NCBI RefSeq assembly: GCF_964340395.1
Contig: NC_135567.1
Location: forward strand, 8,630,158-8,694,157
Direction: 5' to 3'
Length of the DNA: 64,000 nt
Origin: Glandiceps talaboti
Lineage: Eukaryota > Hemichordata > Enteropneusta > Spengelidae
Below are positions 1-13,199 of the stretch, one piece after another (within the stretch, counting starts at the first letter, position 1; every line of letters starts with the position of its first letter). The position numbers were made by a program, and so were the translations under genes. Below the pieces are notes generated by a model. It was not told the DNA's origin. It made no database searches and saw nothing but the letters and a program-made list of their open reading frames with translations.

Positions 1-3000
1 AAGTAAAGTGTAACTATTCACCAATCAAAGTAAAGTGTAACTGTTCCCTAATCAAAATAAAGTGTAACTGTTCCCCCATCAAAGTAAAGTGTAAGTGTTC
101 CACAATCAAAGAAAAGTGTAACTGTTCCCCAATCAAAGTAAAGTGTAACTGTTCCACAATCAAAGTAAAGTGAAAATGTTTCCTTATCAAAGTAAAGTGC
201 AACTGTTCCCTAATCAAAGTAAAGTGTAACTGTTCCCTAATCAAAGTAAAGTATAATTGTTCCACAATCAAAGTAAAGTGTAACTGTTCCTAATCAAAGT
301 AAAGTGTAACTGTTTCCTTATCAAAGTAAAGTGTAACTGTTCCACAATCAAAGTAAAGTGTAACTGTTCCACAATCAAAGTAAAGTGCAACTGTTCCCTA
401 ATCAAAGTAAAGTGCAACTGTTCCCTAATCAAAGTAAAGTGTAACTGTTCCACAATCAAAGTAAAGTGTAACTGTTCCACAATCAAGTAGAGTGTAACTA
501 TTCACCAATCAAAGTAAAGTGTAACTGTTTCCTTATCAAAGTAAAGTGCAACTGTTCCCTAATCAAAGTAAAGTGTAACTATTCACCAATCAAAGTAAAG
601 TGTAAATGTTCCAAAATCAAAGTAAAGAGTAACTGTTCCCTAATCAAAGTAAGTGTAACTGTTCCACAATCAAAGTAAAGTGTAACTGTTCCACAATCAA
701 AGGAAAGTATAACTGTTCTCCAATCAAAGTACAGTGTAACATTCCCCAAATGAAAGTAAAGTGTAATTGTTCCATAATCAAAGTAATGTGTAACTGTTCC
801 ACAATCAAAGTAATGTGTAACTGTTCCACAATCAAAGTATAGTGTAACTATTCACCAATCAAAGTAAAGTGTAACTGTTCCACAACCAAAATAAAGTGTA
901 GCCGTTCCCCATCAAAGTAAAGTGCAACTGTTTCATAATCAAAGTAAAGTATAACTGTTCCCCAAACAATGTAAAGTATAACTGTTCCACAATCAAAGTA
1001 AAGTGTAACTGTTTCCTAATCAAAGTAAAGTGCAACTGTTCCCTAATCAAAGTAAAGTGCAAGTGTTCCCTAATCAAAGTAAAGTGTAACTGTTCCCCAA
1101 TCAATGTAAAGTGTAACTGTTACCAAAAGAAAGTAAATGTAATATTCCTGAAGCCTTGCAATGTGTATCTGTTCCCCAATGAAAGTAAAAAGTAATTGTT
1201 CAATTATTGAAGTCAGGTGTAAATGTTTCCCAAGCAAAGTAAAGTGTAACTGTTCCCCAATCAAAGATATGTATAAATGTTCCTCAATCAAAGTAAAGTG
1301 TAACTGTTCCCCAATCAAAGTAAAGTGTAACTGTTCCCCAATCAAAGATATGTATAACTGTTCACCAATCAAAGTAAAGTATAACTGTTCCTCAATCAAA
1401 GTAGAGTGTAACTGTTCCACAATCCAAGTAAAGTGTAACTGTTCCTCAATCCAAGTAAAGTGTAACTGTTCCCCAATCAAAGTAAAGTGTAACTGTTCCC
1501 AATCAAAGATATGTATAACTGTTCCTCAATCAAAGTAAAGTGTAACTGTTCCCCAATCAAAGTAAAGTGTAACTGTTCCCCAATCAAAGATATGTATAAC
1601 TGTTCCTCAATCAAAGTAAAGTGTAACTGTTCCCCAATCAAAGTAAAGTGTAACTGTTCCCCAATCAAAGTAAAGTGTAACTGTTCACCAATCAAAGTAA
1701 TCTGTAACTGTTCCCTAATCAAAGTAAAGAGTAACTGTTCCCCAATCAAAGTAAAGAGTAACTGTTCCCCAATCAAAGTAAAGATTAACTGTTCCCCAAT
1801 CAAAGTAAAGAGTAACTGTTCACCAATCAAAGTAAAGTGTAACTGTTCCCCAATCAAAGTAAAGAGTAACTGTTCCCCAATCAAAGTAAAGAGTAACTGT
1901 TCACCAATCAAAGTAAAGAGTAACTGTTCCCCAATCAAAGTAAAGAGTAACTGTTCCCCAATCAAAGTAAAGAGTAACTGTTCACTAATCAAAGTAAAGA
2001 GTAACTGTTCCCCAATCAAAGTAAAGTGTAACTGTTCCCCAATCAAAGTAGTGTATCTGTTCCCCAATCAAAGTAAAGAGTAACTGTTCCCCAATCAAAG
2101 TAAAGAGTAACTGTTCCCCAATCAAAGTAAAGAGTAACTGTTCACCAATCAAAGTAAAGAGTAACTGTTCACCAATCAAAGTAAAGTGTAACTGTTCCCC
2201 AATCAAAGTAAAGAGTAACTGTTCCCCAATCAAAGTAAAGAGTAACTGTTCCCCAATCAAAGTAAAGTGTAACTGTTCACCAATCAAAGTAAAGTGTAAC
2301 TGTTCCCCAATCAATGTAAAGTGTAACTGTTCCACAACCAAAGTAAAGTGTAACTGTTCCCCAATCAAAGTAAAGAGTAACTGTTCCCCAATCAAAGTAA
2401 AGTGTAACTGTTCCCCAATCAAAGTAAAGAGTAACTGTTCACCAATCAAAGTAAAGAGTAACTGTTCACCAATCAAAGTAAAGTGTAACTGTTCCCCAAT
2501 CAAAGTAAAGTGTAACTGTTCCCCAATCAAAGTAAAGAGTAACTGTTCCCCAATCAAAGTAAAGAGTAACTGTTCACCAATCAAAGTAAAGAGTAACTGT
2601 TCACCAATCAAAGTAAAGTGTAACTGTTCCCCAATCAAAGTAAAGTGTAACTGTTCCCCAATCAAAGTAAAGAGTAACTGTTCACCAATCAACGTAAAGT
2701 GTAACTGTTCACCAATCAAAGTAAAGTGTAACTGTTCACCAATCAAAGTAAAGTGTAACTGTTCCCCAATCAAAGTAAAGAGTAACTGTTCACCAATCAA
2801 AGTAAAGTGTAACTGTTCCCCAATCAAAGTAAAGTGTGACTGTTCCCCAATCAAAGTAAAAAGTAACTGTTCACCAATCAAAGTAAAGAGTAACTGTTCA
2901 CCAATCAAAGTAAAGTGTAACTGTTCCCCAATCAAAGTAAAGAGTAACTGTTCCCCAATCAAAGTAAAGAGTAACTGTTCACCAATCAAAGTAAAGAGTA

Positions 3001-3070
3001 ACTGTTCACCAATCAAAGTAAAGTGTAACTGTTCCCCAATCAAAGTAAAATGTAACTGATCCCCAATCAA
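1..3070. repeat. 27-bp minisatellite array
   Basis: Tandem array of about 114 units of 27 bp, consensus core ATCAAAGTAAAGTGTAACTG followed by TTCCCCA. Units vary at a few positions (tgtaac/agtaac, ttcccc/ttcacc, and a longer gatatgtat variant between 1,260 and 1,600). Because 27 is a multiple of three, both strands stay open for long stretches and give artificial 9-residue periodic peptides, which are not genes. Homogeneity is highest between 1,680 and 3,050; the left part is more diverged. ATCAAAG matches the TCF/LEF core, probably by chance. The array runs off the left edge of the window. Confidence 0.97.
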
Positions 3071-3515
3071 AATGGAGGATAACAGTTCCTCTTATCAGAG
3101 TATAACTGCATGCAGTCAAAGTAAAGTGTAACTGTTACTTGTAGGAAATCTAAGTAAACTGTAAAAGTTTTCCAAGCAAAATAAAGTATAACTGTTCCCC
3201 AATCAAACTAAAGTATACCTGTTCACTAATCAAAGTGAAGTGTAACTGTTCTTCTATAAGACTAAAGTATCACTCTAAGTATAGCTGTTCTGCCTAGATT
3301 AATTGCAGTTGTTCCTCATTGAATTAAATTATAGCTGTTCTCTCGATAAAATTAAAGTATAGCTGTTTCCCCAATAGCAATATCTGTTCTAATCAAAGTA
3401 AAGTATAACTAACCCCTATCAATGTAGTATAGCTGTTTCCCCAATAGCAATATCTGTTCTAATCAAAGTAAAGTATAACTGACCCCTATCAATGTAGTAT
3501 AGCTGTTCAATCATA
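3071..3515. repeat. Decayed edge of the 27-bp array
   Basis: Degenerate copies of the 27-bp unit, recognisable by 'aaagtatagctgttcccc'-like pieces, with one local duplication of about 70 bp near 3,360-3,500 (the 'tttccccaatagcaatatct' segment occurs twice). This is the usual picture of an array decaying at its margin where unequal exchange no longer homogenises it. Confidence 0.8.
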
Positions 3516-3870
3516 ATGAACACATATTGCCTGCCCATGACGGCTATAGGACCCGTTTATTACACCCGAGGGACTGTGAGTTACCAGAATCACATGCTAT
3601 TTCCCGAGGCCAAAGGTAATAAATGGGTGCTATAGCCCGAATATAGGCCAGGCAATATGTGTTTTATAATATACCTCATGCTGTGAACTCGTGGTGGCAG
3701 ACGACATCATCAGAAGCTACCATTTTGACCTGCTGTGAACTCGCGGTGGTCATGTGACCATGTAATAGTTGATGGAACTATTTCCCTAGGGAAATACTCA
3801 TTCTATTTTCCTATCACGTGACTGATTCTAGTGACTCGTGGCACAGCATCATCACTAGGTATATTATAAT
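3516..3870. mobile_element. Nested foldback (MITE-like) element
   Basis: Two palindromic modules in tandem. The first has arms beginning CACATATTGCCTG near 3,521 and ending CAGGCAATATGTG near 3,661, with arms of about 50 bp. The second is bounded by TTATAATATACCT at 3,664-3,676 and its reverse complement AGGTATATTATAA at 3,857-3,869. No ORF is present. Degenerate 27-bp array units resume on the right (from about 3,890), so the element appears to have inserted into the decaying array. Non-autonomous DNA transposon is the likely class; the target duplication was not identified. Confidence 0.7.
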
Positions 3871-3879
3871 AGTAAACTA

Positions 3880-4200
3880 TTGCTGTTCCGTTATTAAAAT
3901 AAAGCACAGCTGTTCCCAATAAAGTAGCAATAACTGTCTAAAAGTAAAGTATCCCCAACAAAGTGAAATATAACTCATCTCCCCCCCCCCCTCCGTAAAA
4001 TTATTATAGTTGTTCCTCCATGAAAGTAAAATGTAGTTGACTCCTCATAAAAGTATAGTTGTACAGTTATGTTCCCCCATATGAAAGTAGTACAGGTGTT
4101 CCCTTACAAAAGTCAAGTATAGCTGTTCCCCTAATTAATGTATAACTGCCCCCAATAAAAGATGTATACCTCCTCCCCCCCCCCCCACCCCCCAGGTGGT
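3880..4200. repeat. Degenerate remnants of the 27-bp array beyond the insertion
   Basis: Scattered partial units such as 'aaagtatccccaacaaagtg' and 'atagctgttcccctaatta' interleaved with poly-C tracts at 3,980 and 4,171-4,192. Similar in composition and order to the segment left of the foldback element. Confidence 0.6.
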
Positions 4201-5934
4201 ATAACTATTTCTGGCACCCATATTGATTCTAGTCTATATCAAACTTTGAGTAACATTAAGTATAACATGATACAAAACATATATTAACAATAATTATATC
4301 CCAAAAATCAACATTATATTGAAAATGGTAGACCAAGTTGCTTTTTTCTTTGCATAAGCTAAACCACCTAAAGATGGTTTGTGTTAGTCTTTACAGATAT
4401 GGTTAGGAATATAGTTAAATTTGTTAGTATGGTTAATGGTTAGGGTTAGGGTTACAGTTAGTTGCCTAGACTAGAGGTGATCAAAGCATATGCAAAGGGA
4501 CTGGGCAACAGAGTCTACCAAATAAATACAATGAAGGTTTTTATGGGTTAGATATTCTTCAATTGTAATGAAATGAGAATAATGACATTGACATTCAAAT
4601 TCTCGACAAGTATGACTAGCAATTTGTATTTTATATGCAAATGCTCAATAAAAATTCCCCATAATCAAATGAGTGAGAAGGAGTTTTGTTTTGGAAGTAG
4701 TTTTAGAATGTAACAAGATGGCATTAATTAAGTAACATTGTATCACAATTGCTGTACTGAAATTAATTATGTGAGTTGATATAATTGCAGAGTTTAAAGT
4801 TGCATGTGCCATTATGGTGGTTGCTTGGGATTCCATACATTAGAATAATACTCAATTAATCTCACTTCTTTCAACCCAAACATCAATTGGTTAACATATT
4901 GCTAGGAGTATGGTAGTTGTGGTGGCTGCAGTGTTTCTCTTGTCCCCATTTTGTAATGTAGCCATTAATGTGCACTTTAATACTCATTGGACATCCCCAA
5001 TAAATACACAAATCTGTCAACCATTTTGTGGATCAAGCCTCCTATTAGATATCCCATTTTTCCACTAAATTTGCACATCTTTATTATAACAAATGGATTA
5101 TCGCACTCTATTACCACATATCAACTAACCTGTGTCTGCGGTTAATTTTAAATCTTATTTTACTATGTTAACATCTATGGCACAGTCAATTTGTGCTTAA
5201 CAAATTTCAAAAGTAGACACCCTCATAACACATAAACAAATATGTCAACTTAAGCAGTAGGGCCAGTGATTTCCATGACAGGGGATTAGGGCTTTGCTAG
5301 ATAACCCCAAGAATAATTTAGAGACAGATTGCACTTGTTTAAGGATACAGTAACAGTAATGTTCACAAATTACAAAATTTAACAGAATTTATAATCAATG
5401 ATTTCCTTAACATCTATGCTCCCTATAGCATCATATACCAGGTAACCCACAAAATCTTCAAGCCAGTATGGCTTTTGAAAAGAAATCTCAAATATTGAAA
5501 CCCCAGTAGCTGTAAATATTTTTCATTCTTTTTTATTTGCCGAAACATGTTATTTGAGGGGGGGGGGCAGCTATACTTGAAGGAACCGTACTGGAAACAA
5601 TTTATATAATCCTTTCAAACCTTTGGATTTAGTAATTGATTACTAATTATTGTTGATACTGTATTTGATTTTGAATCCTGAATTGGGTATGAATTTGTTG
5701 ACAAATTATAAATACATACTTTACATGAAAGTTGACAATGAAAAATAAGTATGTTCATTTTTCGGATTTTTTTTCAAGCTTCTGATTCGTAATAAGATTA
5801 CCTCTATGTTCTAGTCACTCATTTAATGTCATTGTTGGCGTAAATGCTACATACATTGTAGTCTTCCAAATGACTTGGAGATGTTAAAGACTTAAATTCT
5901 TACCAAGACAAGCTGACCAACCCTGAAAGTAACT
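4201..5934. other. Intergenic, no gene supported
   Basis: AT-rich single-copy-looking sequence. Only short frames without splice or composition support occur (for example a 63-residue minus-strand frame at 4,645-4,836). A 15-bp TTAGGGTTAGGGTTA stretch at about 4,439-4,454 is too short to be a telomeric block. A G-run lies near 5,559. Confidence 0.6.
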
Positions 5935-7625
5935 GGTAGACTTCCTCTTCCTGTACAATATTAATACTGCGGTGGATTGCAAAGAGTGTTCTTGGTGATG
6001 TTACTGGTAGTCTTGACTTCTTCCTCTTCCTGTACAATATTAACATTGCGGTGGATTGCAAAGAGTGTTCTTGGTGATGTTACTGGTAGTCTTGACTTCT
6101 TCCTCTTCCTGTACAATATTAACACTGTGGTGGATTGCAAAGAGTGTTCTTGGTGATGTTACTGGTAGTCTTGACTTCTTCCTCTTCCTGTACAATATTA
6201 ACACTGTGGTGGATTGCAAAGAGTGTTCTTGGTGATGTTACTGGTAGTCTTGACTTCTTCCTCTTCCTGTACAATATTAACATTGCGGTGGATTGCAAAG
6301 AGTGTTCTTGGTGATGTTACTGGTAGTCTTGACTTCTTCCTCTTCCTGTACAATATTAACACTGTGGTGGATTGCAAAGAGTGTTCATGGTGATGTTACT
6401 GGTAGTCTTGACTTCTTCCTCTTCCTGTACAACATTAACACTGTGGTGGATTGCAAAGAGTGTTCATGGTGATGTTACTGGTAGTCTTGACTTCTTCCTC
6501 TTCCTGTACAACATTAACACTGGTGGATTGCAAAGAGTGTTCATGGTGATGTAACTGGTAGTCTTGACTTCTTCCTCTTCCTGTACAATATTAACACTGT
6601 GGTGGATTGCAACAAGTGTTCATGGTGATGTTACTGGTAGTCTTGACTTCTTCCTCTTCCTGTACAATATTAACACTGTGGTGGATTGCAAAGAGTGTTC
6701 ATGGTGATGTTACTGGTAGTCTTGACTTCTTCCTCTTCCTGTACAACATTAACACTGTGGTGGATTGCAAAGAGTGTTCATGGTGATGTTACTGGTAGTC
6801 TTGACTTCTTCCTCTTCCTGTACAACATTAACACTGGTGGATTGCAAAGAGTGTTCATGGTGATGTTACTGGTAGTCTTGACTTCTTCCTCTTCCTGTAC
6901 AATATTAACACTGTGGTGGATTGCAAAGAGTGTTCATGGTGATGTTACTGGTAGTCTTGACTTCTTCCTCTTCCTGTACAATATTAACACTGTGGTGGAT
7001 TGCAAAGAGTGTTCATGGCGATGTTACTGGTAGTCTTGACTTCTTCCTCTTCCTGTACAATATTAACATTGCGGTGGATTGCAAAGAGTGTTCATGGTGA
7101 TGTTACTGGTAGTCTTGACTTCTTCCTCTTCCTGTACAACATTAACACTGGTGGATTGCAAAGAGTGTTCATGGTGATGTTACTGGTAGTCTTGACTTCT
7201 TCCTCTTCCTGTACAATATTAACACTGTGGTGGATTGCAAAGAGTGTTCATGGTGATGTTACTGGTAGTCTTGACTTCTTCCTCCTCCTGTACAACATTA
7301 ACACTGGTGGATTGCGGAGAGTGTTCTTGGTGATGTAACTGTAGTCTTGACTTCTTCCTCTTCCTGTACAATATTAACACTGGTGGTGGATTGCAAAGAG
7401 TGTTCATGGTGATGTTACTGGTAGTCTTGACTTCTTCCTCTTCCTGTACAATATTAACACTGGTGGATTGCAAAGAGTGTTCATGGTGATGTAACTGGTA
7501 GTCTTGACTTCTTCCTCCTCCTGTACAACATTAACACTGGTGGATTGCGAAGAGTGTTCATGGTGATGTAACTGGTAGTCTTGACTTCTTCCTCCTCCTG
7601 TACAATATTTACTCTGCTGTGGACT
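5935..7625. repeat. 79-bp tandem array
   Basis: About 21 units of 79 bp containing GTGGTGGATTGCAAAGAGTG, then TGGTGATGTTACTGGTAGTC and a pyrimidine-rich CTTCTTCCTCTTCCTG. Some units lack 3 bp (76-bp version, 'aacactggtggattg'). Units left of about 6,340 carry 'gttcttgg', those to the right mostly 'gttcatgg', so two subfamilies are spatially separated. Long periodic frames on both strands are by-products. Confidence 0.96.
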
Positions 7626-8707
7626 GTGACATGTTCTTGGTGATGGACTCAAGTCTATGATTGTATTTCTGCAGCAACTGTAGTTAATATTGGGCATACA
7701 TGTAGTTCACAATTGAGGTGTTCTGGGGTCAGGGGGTGTTGATGCCTACAATTCAAAAATCATTAATACCTATTTATCAGTGATTGTACAAATTAAGACA
7801 TAACAAGCCGTGTACATTCTAAAATAATGTGTACATTACGGAGGGACATGTCATCAGCAGAAGGGCAGTGAACACCAATGTTGGTAGCTCTGTGCCATTG
7901 AGGATGCATGACAAACAAATAATGGCGACTGAGTGTTTTCTGTGCATTTTCATTTTTAAGGGTGGTTGGTCATTTGACAGCTCATTTTTTTAATCTGTAA
8001 AGAATATTATCTGACAATCAAATCAAAATCAACTGTGGTAGAGAGCATAACAGGTATTTCTAATAGAAAAAATGTGTGTTGATCACGTAAAACTAGACAT
8101 AGACTAGCATAGGTTTTGAAAGTAAGAAAGAGATCTATCAGAAAATAAGTAAAACAATAATTAGCTCTAAATACCTTTTCATATAGTTTGTAACATAGTT
8201 GAATCCTGGCAGGCATCTATTGTACATTTTGATTTTGTGTTGTCTGAGTAGAAAGAGAGAAATACAGGTAATACATGTCATGGTCATGCTAAAACAATAC
8301 TTTGATTATCTGCAGATTATCATTCTGTCTTGAACATTACTTTATAACTGATGAACATAATAGAGATATCTTGTGAATAATCACCGATAGATCATCCAAT
8401 ATCTTCAAAATATCATGCTGCCCAGCTGGGGATTGACACAAGATGAACACTTTGCAAAGCTGCACTGAGAGTGAAAACATCCCACCTTGCAGACAACACT
8501 TTGCAACTCATGAACAAAGAATGTCAGTGATTTGTAAATAAAAAACAAGACTATGTAATTGTTGTAGAGCAACACATGGATGGCTGCATTGCTAAATGAA
8601 CAAAGAAATGGCTAGAAATGTTGTAGATATATCCATACTCCATCCTTTGCATTGTGACCAATACTTTTCACTTTTCAATGTAAAATCTAATTGCATCAAG
8701 AAAAAAT
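7626..8707. other. Intergenic, no gene supported
   Basis: AT-rich, with no frame, repeat or element that I can support. A 69-residue minus-strand frame at 8,007-8,216 has no family resemblance and no splice context. Confidence 0.55.
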
Positions 8708-9705
8708 AAACATGAAGTTGGCAAAAAAAGATACAGTGAAATAAATGCGAATTTCACCAATCATGGAGCATAGTATCTTGGGTGTATCAGATGAAAGTTC
8801 ATGCCATGTACATTGAGACAGATATATACAGGAAATATGACATTATTGTTTCAATACATTGACAGTTGACATTGACAACATGTCGGAAAGAGATGGCAAT
8901 GTGACAAACTCTTTCACACTGAATGGGGCACATCAGTTCATTTGACCCTTCCATAACTTCACCAGTATGGTTACCCCCTCAATTTGTATGGCCTGGCCTG
9001 ACGGGTAACACATCAGCAAATAAATGAACTTGACAAGCAAACCAACAAACAAACTCAAAGGACAAACCAACTGCAGACAACAAACCTAGATAAAAATACA
9101 TCAACCAACCAACCAACAACCTCAACAGACCGACTGACCGACCAACCAACCAACCAACCAACCAACCAACCACCCAACTGGTGACAAATCCAAGTAACAA
9201 AATAACCAACTCATTAACCAACCAACAACATAGACTAGAGAGTGATATGTTTAAATAATCTCTGGGTCTGTCAGAACTTCTTGATAAAACAGAATGTATT
9301 GCATTTTCTTACTGGACTTCATGATGTTTGGTTCTTCTGTACACTTGCATCAAAAAAGGTTTACCCAAAGTGATCAACATGTGATGCATTAAATAATATA
9401 TATTGGCATTCAGGCTGTGCCATAAAAACTGAGGGTTTGACCATACTAGTGAAGTTGTGGAAGGTGTTTGAAAGGCTGTGCCTGATTCAGTGTGAAAGAG
9501 TTGATCATATATGTCTTCTTATTCCGATATGTCTTCAAAGGCAACTATCAAAGTATTGAACCAATAATACCCTACATCCAATGTATATCTCTCTCTATGT
9601 TCACGTCATTAACTTTCATCTGACACACTCAAAATAATATGCTACATGACTGGTGAAATTCATATTCATTTCACTGTGCCTTCCTAGCCAATTGCATGTT
9701 CATTT
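8708..9705. repeat. Large inverted duplication (about 300-bp arms)
   Basis: The segment at about 8,708-9,010 is repeated in reverse complement at about 9,405-9,705. Shared landmarks in order are an ACAGTGAAAT stretch, 'aatttcacc', 'tcagatgaaagtt', 'aactctttcacactgaat' and 'cataacttcac/cacaacttcac' followed by 'agtatggt'. Arms are clearly diverged but collinear. The spacer of about 400 bp includes a (CCAA)n run. A transcript across it would fold into a long imperfect hairpin. Either an old foldback element or a local inverted duplication. Confidence 0.8.
9102..9175. repeat. (CCAA)n microsatellite
   Basis: Short run of CCAA tetranucleotides, interrupted by ACCGACTGACCG, inside the spacer of the inverted duplication. 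Confidence 0.9.
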
Positions 9706-10194
9706 GTTCTCAATAAAATTTGGTTTTGCAAGGAGAGGTAAAAGGTATCGGTCAAAATGCAAAGGACAGAGGATTGATAAATCTACCACATTTGTGGAAA
9801 TTTCTTTGATTCTTTTATTACATACAGCCATCCAGGAATTGCACCATGCAAACCAACCAGAATAATAATAATATATGCACACCAACAATTTCCAAGATAT
9901 GAAATTTAAACATTGTTGATTGTCTTTTCATTTTCACAGATTTCACAAAGTAATGTAAGAGAATTCGAAAAATACTTTACAACTTAAGAGCTGTCAACTT
10001 CCATATTTAAACTTGAAAGTTACTAGTATCTGACCTGAACAGAAGGTCGTGGTCAAGACATAACTCCAGTTGATAAACATTACATGTACATATCAATCAG
10101 ATAATTCTAACATCTAGTTAGCTTAAATCAGTTTTGTGTATGTGCAATCTGACGAGAGCAAAGCTTTAATGGTTGAGAAATCTAAATGTAACAA

Positions 10195-10319
10195 TTAGCA
10201 GAACTTATCTCTTGGTTGTCCCAAATCTTCATCTGCTTTCAGGTTGCTGTAAATTTTGTGAAAGATGTTTGAAATTACTTGATTGATTTTCATCCTTTGG
10301 TGCATCCATATCTTTTTCC
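10195..10319 (-). CDS. Possible terminal coding exon (unrecognised gene)
   Basis: On the minus strand a good acceptor (TTTGCCCTTTCAG) at 10,320-10,321 opens onto an exon with two open frames. One gives about 29 residues, hydrophilic, starting EKDMDAPKDENQSS and stopping at 10,229. The other stops at 10,195. The hydrophilic frame looks more protein-like. No upstream coding exon was found that fixes the phase, and no family is recognised. It could be the end of a small gene whose 5' part lies near 11.6-13.8 kb, or a chance acceptor. Confidence 0.25.
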
Positions 10320-10389
10320 CTGAAAGGGCAAACAAATTAAAAGATTGACATTAAAAGTGCCAAACAAGTGACTTGTTGACCAGGTAGTA

Positions 10390-10520
10390 GTGTACGAAGT
10401 CAGCCTTACTTCCAATCGGATAATTTATCCCAAAGTAAAATACTAATAAGCGACGTTTCAGTGCGTCTAGAACACCTTCTTCAAGCTATGACAAACACAC
10501 GATTATTAACTATGCATGTC
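10390..10520 (-). mobile_element. Possible dispersed-element tail
   Basis: The minus strand reads CTTGAAGAAGGTGTTCTAGA followed by a CACTGAAACGTCG stretch, wording that resembles common 3' tails of dispersed retroelements (Penelope-like tails come to mind) in invertebrate genomes. The resemblance is from memory and no reverse transcriptase remnant is visible, so this is tentative. Confidence 0.25.
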
Positions 10521-11584
10521 CGAACGAAAGGAATACACAGTCATGTGATCAAAGGGAAATGTAGAATAAATCAATAACTTTCTAATTGTTTATTAATATC
10601 CGTATCAAAACCTCAAATAAGATATAGTATTGTAACTGTAAGAGCGTTGGGTCACACATTTCTCATAGCATACAGGCAGTTGGAGTTTTGTGTTGCTTGC
10701 CTGTGTACTTGCATCATGATGATCAGATATACGTACAGCTCCCCGACAGTAACTCTTTGTGACAGGATGACCTGCTATAATCAATAGTAGATAAGCTAGA
10801 AGCTACATGTAAGTTGGTATTTGCAGTTGAGTGAACAAATCTTCAGCCAGCCTACCACATGACAAGAGACTGACCAGTCTCTTTACCTCAATCTGATTAC
10901 AATTCTATGTAGTAGGTGGCTATTTGTTCATTATAGTTTTTGGTTGTGTTACATGTTCTTGGTTTACCCCTACATCTCATTCTGACCATTAATGATAATT
11001 AGTCAGATGTAGGAATCTGGCCCAGTTTGTTGTGTAAAATATGACCCACCCCCATCCCTTCTATTAATATTGACCTCCTTATTAAAATATTTCAAAAACA
11101 TGGTTTAAGTGCTGACACTAGTGCCATGGTTTAAAGGACTTAATCCCACCCATGTTGAAATTTTGAAAGGTATAGGTTATTTGACTTGATTTACATGGTT
11201 TGATATTATTGTACCTACCCTAACCCTCTCTCTAACTGATGCGGTAGCAGTAGGATGCCAAATTCCCCCAAATATGCAAATTAGACAATACAATGAGTCA
11301 AAGTAAATTGTGACCCTCCCCTTATCCCATTTTGTGAAATATGGCCCTCCCTAAGAACAGATTTGTTAAACAGTGATCACCCATTTCCCTACCCCTTTCT
11401 TACCATGATTGTTTGAATGCCACACAACAATGCTTTACATAAGGGATGAATAAAAAGGGACTGTAACATTAAACTTGTTTTAGCTAGGCACTACCACTCA
11501 CTATTAGTTAACCAATTACAAGCTAGGGAAGGGAATGTACTGTGTACATGTATCATGTCCCCATTTTGTGTTTCCCCCCCCCCC

Positions 11585-11850
11585 AACATAAAGTAGTCTT
11601 ACCTAAGGTAATAGTTGTTAGGTAGGTGCAATCAATATCTTCATACCGATGTAGGCATCAAGATACGGCTACGAGTCTTGACTTGTAATCCCAACTTGTA
11701 GGTGGTCATAGTAGAGACATGCTTGTAGCTCAGTATCTGGCCATGGATGTGTTCTGCTTTGTTGACATCGTTGCAGGTCAGTCATTGGTCCACGTTCACA
11801 TTGCCAGTCATGTGTCAGTCACCTGACACAACTCTCCTCCCTGTTCTATA
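11585..11850 (-). other. Copy 1 of a duplicated putative 5' exon
   Basis: Homologous to 13,585-13,810, in the same orientation. On the minus strand both copies end in ATTACCTTAG followed directly by a consensus donor GTAAGACT (plus-strand AGTCTTACCTAAGGTAAT). The rest of the homology covers about 200 bp to the right. No conserved open frame, so if transcribed this would be an untranslated or alternative first exon. A duplicated repeat is the alternative. Confidence 0.4.
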
Positions 11851-13199
11851 AAAAATGAATTAAGTGAGAGGTAATGCATTTCTGTGATGGTATTAAATGC
11901 AGAGCAAAACCAAGGGCTGAGCTGGCTCAGGTTTTGTGAATAGTTCCTGCATGCGGATTTCACAACTTACAATCATACATTTTCGTTACAAGGACCAGTT
12001 AATAACATATATATAGCTATAGTGTTTGATTTTGTAAGGGGTCAAGTGGCAGGGTGTGACAAAATACCAGAGGGCAAACCACCAAGATAGGTTACACACC
12101 CTCTGTTACTTGAAACTAGGGTAGTTGGCAGTAACTATACATATTGATAAATTCTCTTGGGGACTGGGGGATGGGCAAAACAATTTAGTTACGGGAAAAG
12201 CCACTAAAGTAGGTTACTCCCTCCATATTTCCAAACAGGGGATTTTGTTCAACATAGCTGCAATAATTGTAGCATTTCAAATGCGATTTTGAGGGATTTT
12301 TTTCTTGTTTTTGTGGGTTTTTTCGTTCCAATGTTTGTTTCCAGTTAAACATCGGATCGATAACGAGCACAATACAGAAGAAAAAAACCTCAAAATCACA
12401 ACAAATGCTACAATTATTGCAGTTACCTTTGACATAGCTATTTTTGGGGACAGCCTTAGTTATCTAATCTCTAAACCTACCTTCCAGCTGAGCTCTAAGT
12501 GAAAGGGCCACCAACATGCTTGCTCTCAGCTAGGAACAAGTTAATCTAAGAAGTAAAAAGTTAACCAAGTAGTAAAAAAGCTAACTTGACTAGTAACACG
12601 CTAACACAAGTTGGAACAAGCTCAGATAAAAATTACACTGGCACTGAACAATGGGGTCAATGACAGGGAAGGTGGCTTACTACCAAACTATACTATAACA
12701 AAACGTTGAAAACTTTAATGAACTAGAAATAATTTGTTTTGACTGAGAGTATAGTGAAAATTAAATGTACCTACTCTCAGTGGGGGAGGGGGATTAGAAT
12801 TGAATAAATTTACTAAAATTATTTTTTAAGAAGTACCTGTAATTTGGTTTCAAAATGTAAAAAAACACAGGCAAATTATTTTAATAGGTAAACTTGCGAT
12901 AGTAAAGAATTTGGGCAAGCGAATGAGGAAAACTGCTATTAACAGCTGCTATGTCCCATAAGCTTAACTAGCTACTGGGAACTGAGTATTTTCAGCGAAC
13001 GTGCTAATTTATTCAAACAATATTTTGCACTGAACAGGAAAGCTTTTGAATTTGCTTTAGTTCAGTCAAAATTACTAGAATTTTGCTGTAACTATTGAAA
13101 ATACCAATAAATAAAGTTTCATTTTGAATTAAACTGATGACGTGGTGAATAAGGCAAGTTAGTTTAGGTAGCAAGGATCGACAACTTCTGCACTCGACC

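Noticed and set aside
14-3070. Long open frames of up to 361 residues on both strands with 9-residue periodicity
   Set aside because: By-products of a stop-free 27-bp repeat whose length is a multiple of three; both strands are equally open and units drift like non-coding DNA.
4437-4455. TTAGGG repeats as an interstitial telomere or chromosome end
   Set aside because: Only about two and a half units; expected by chance or as a small insertion.
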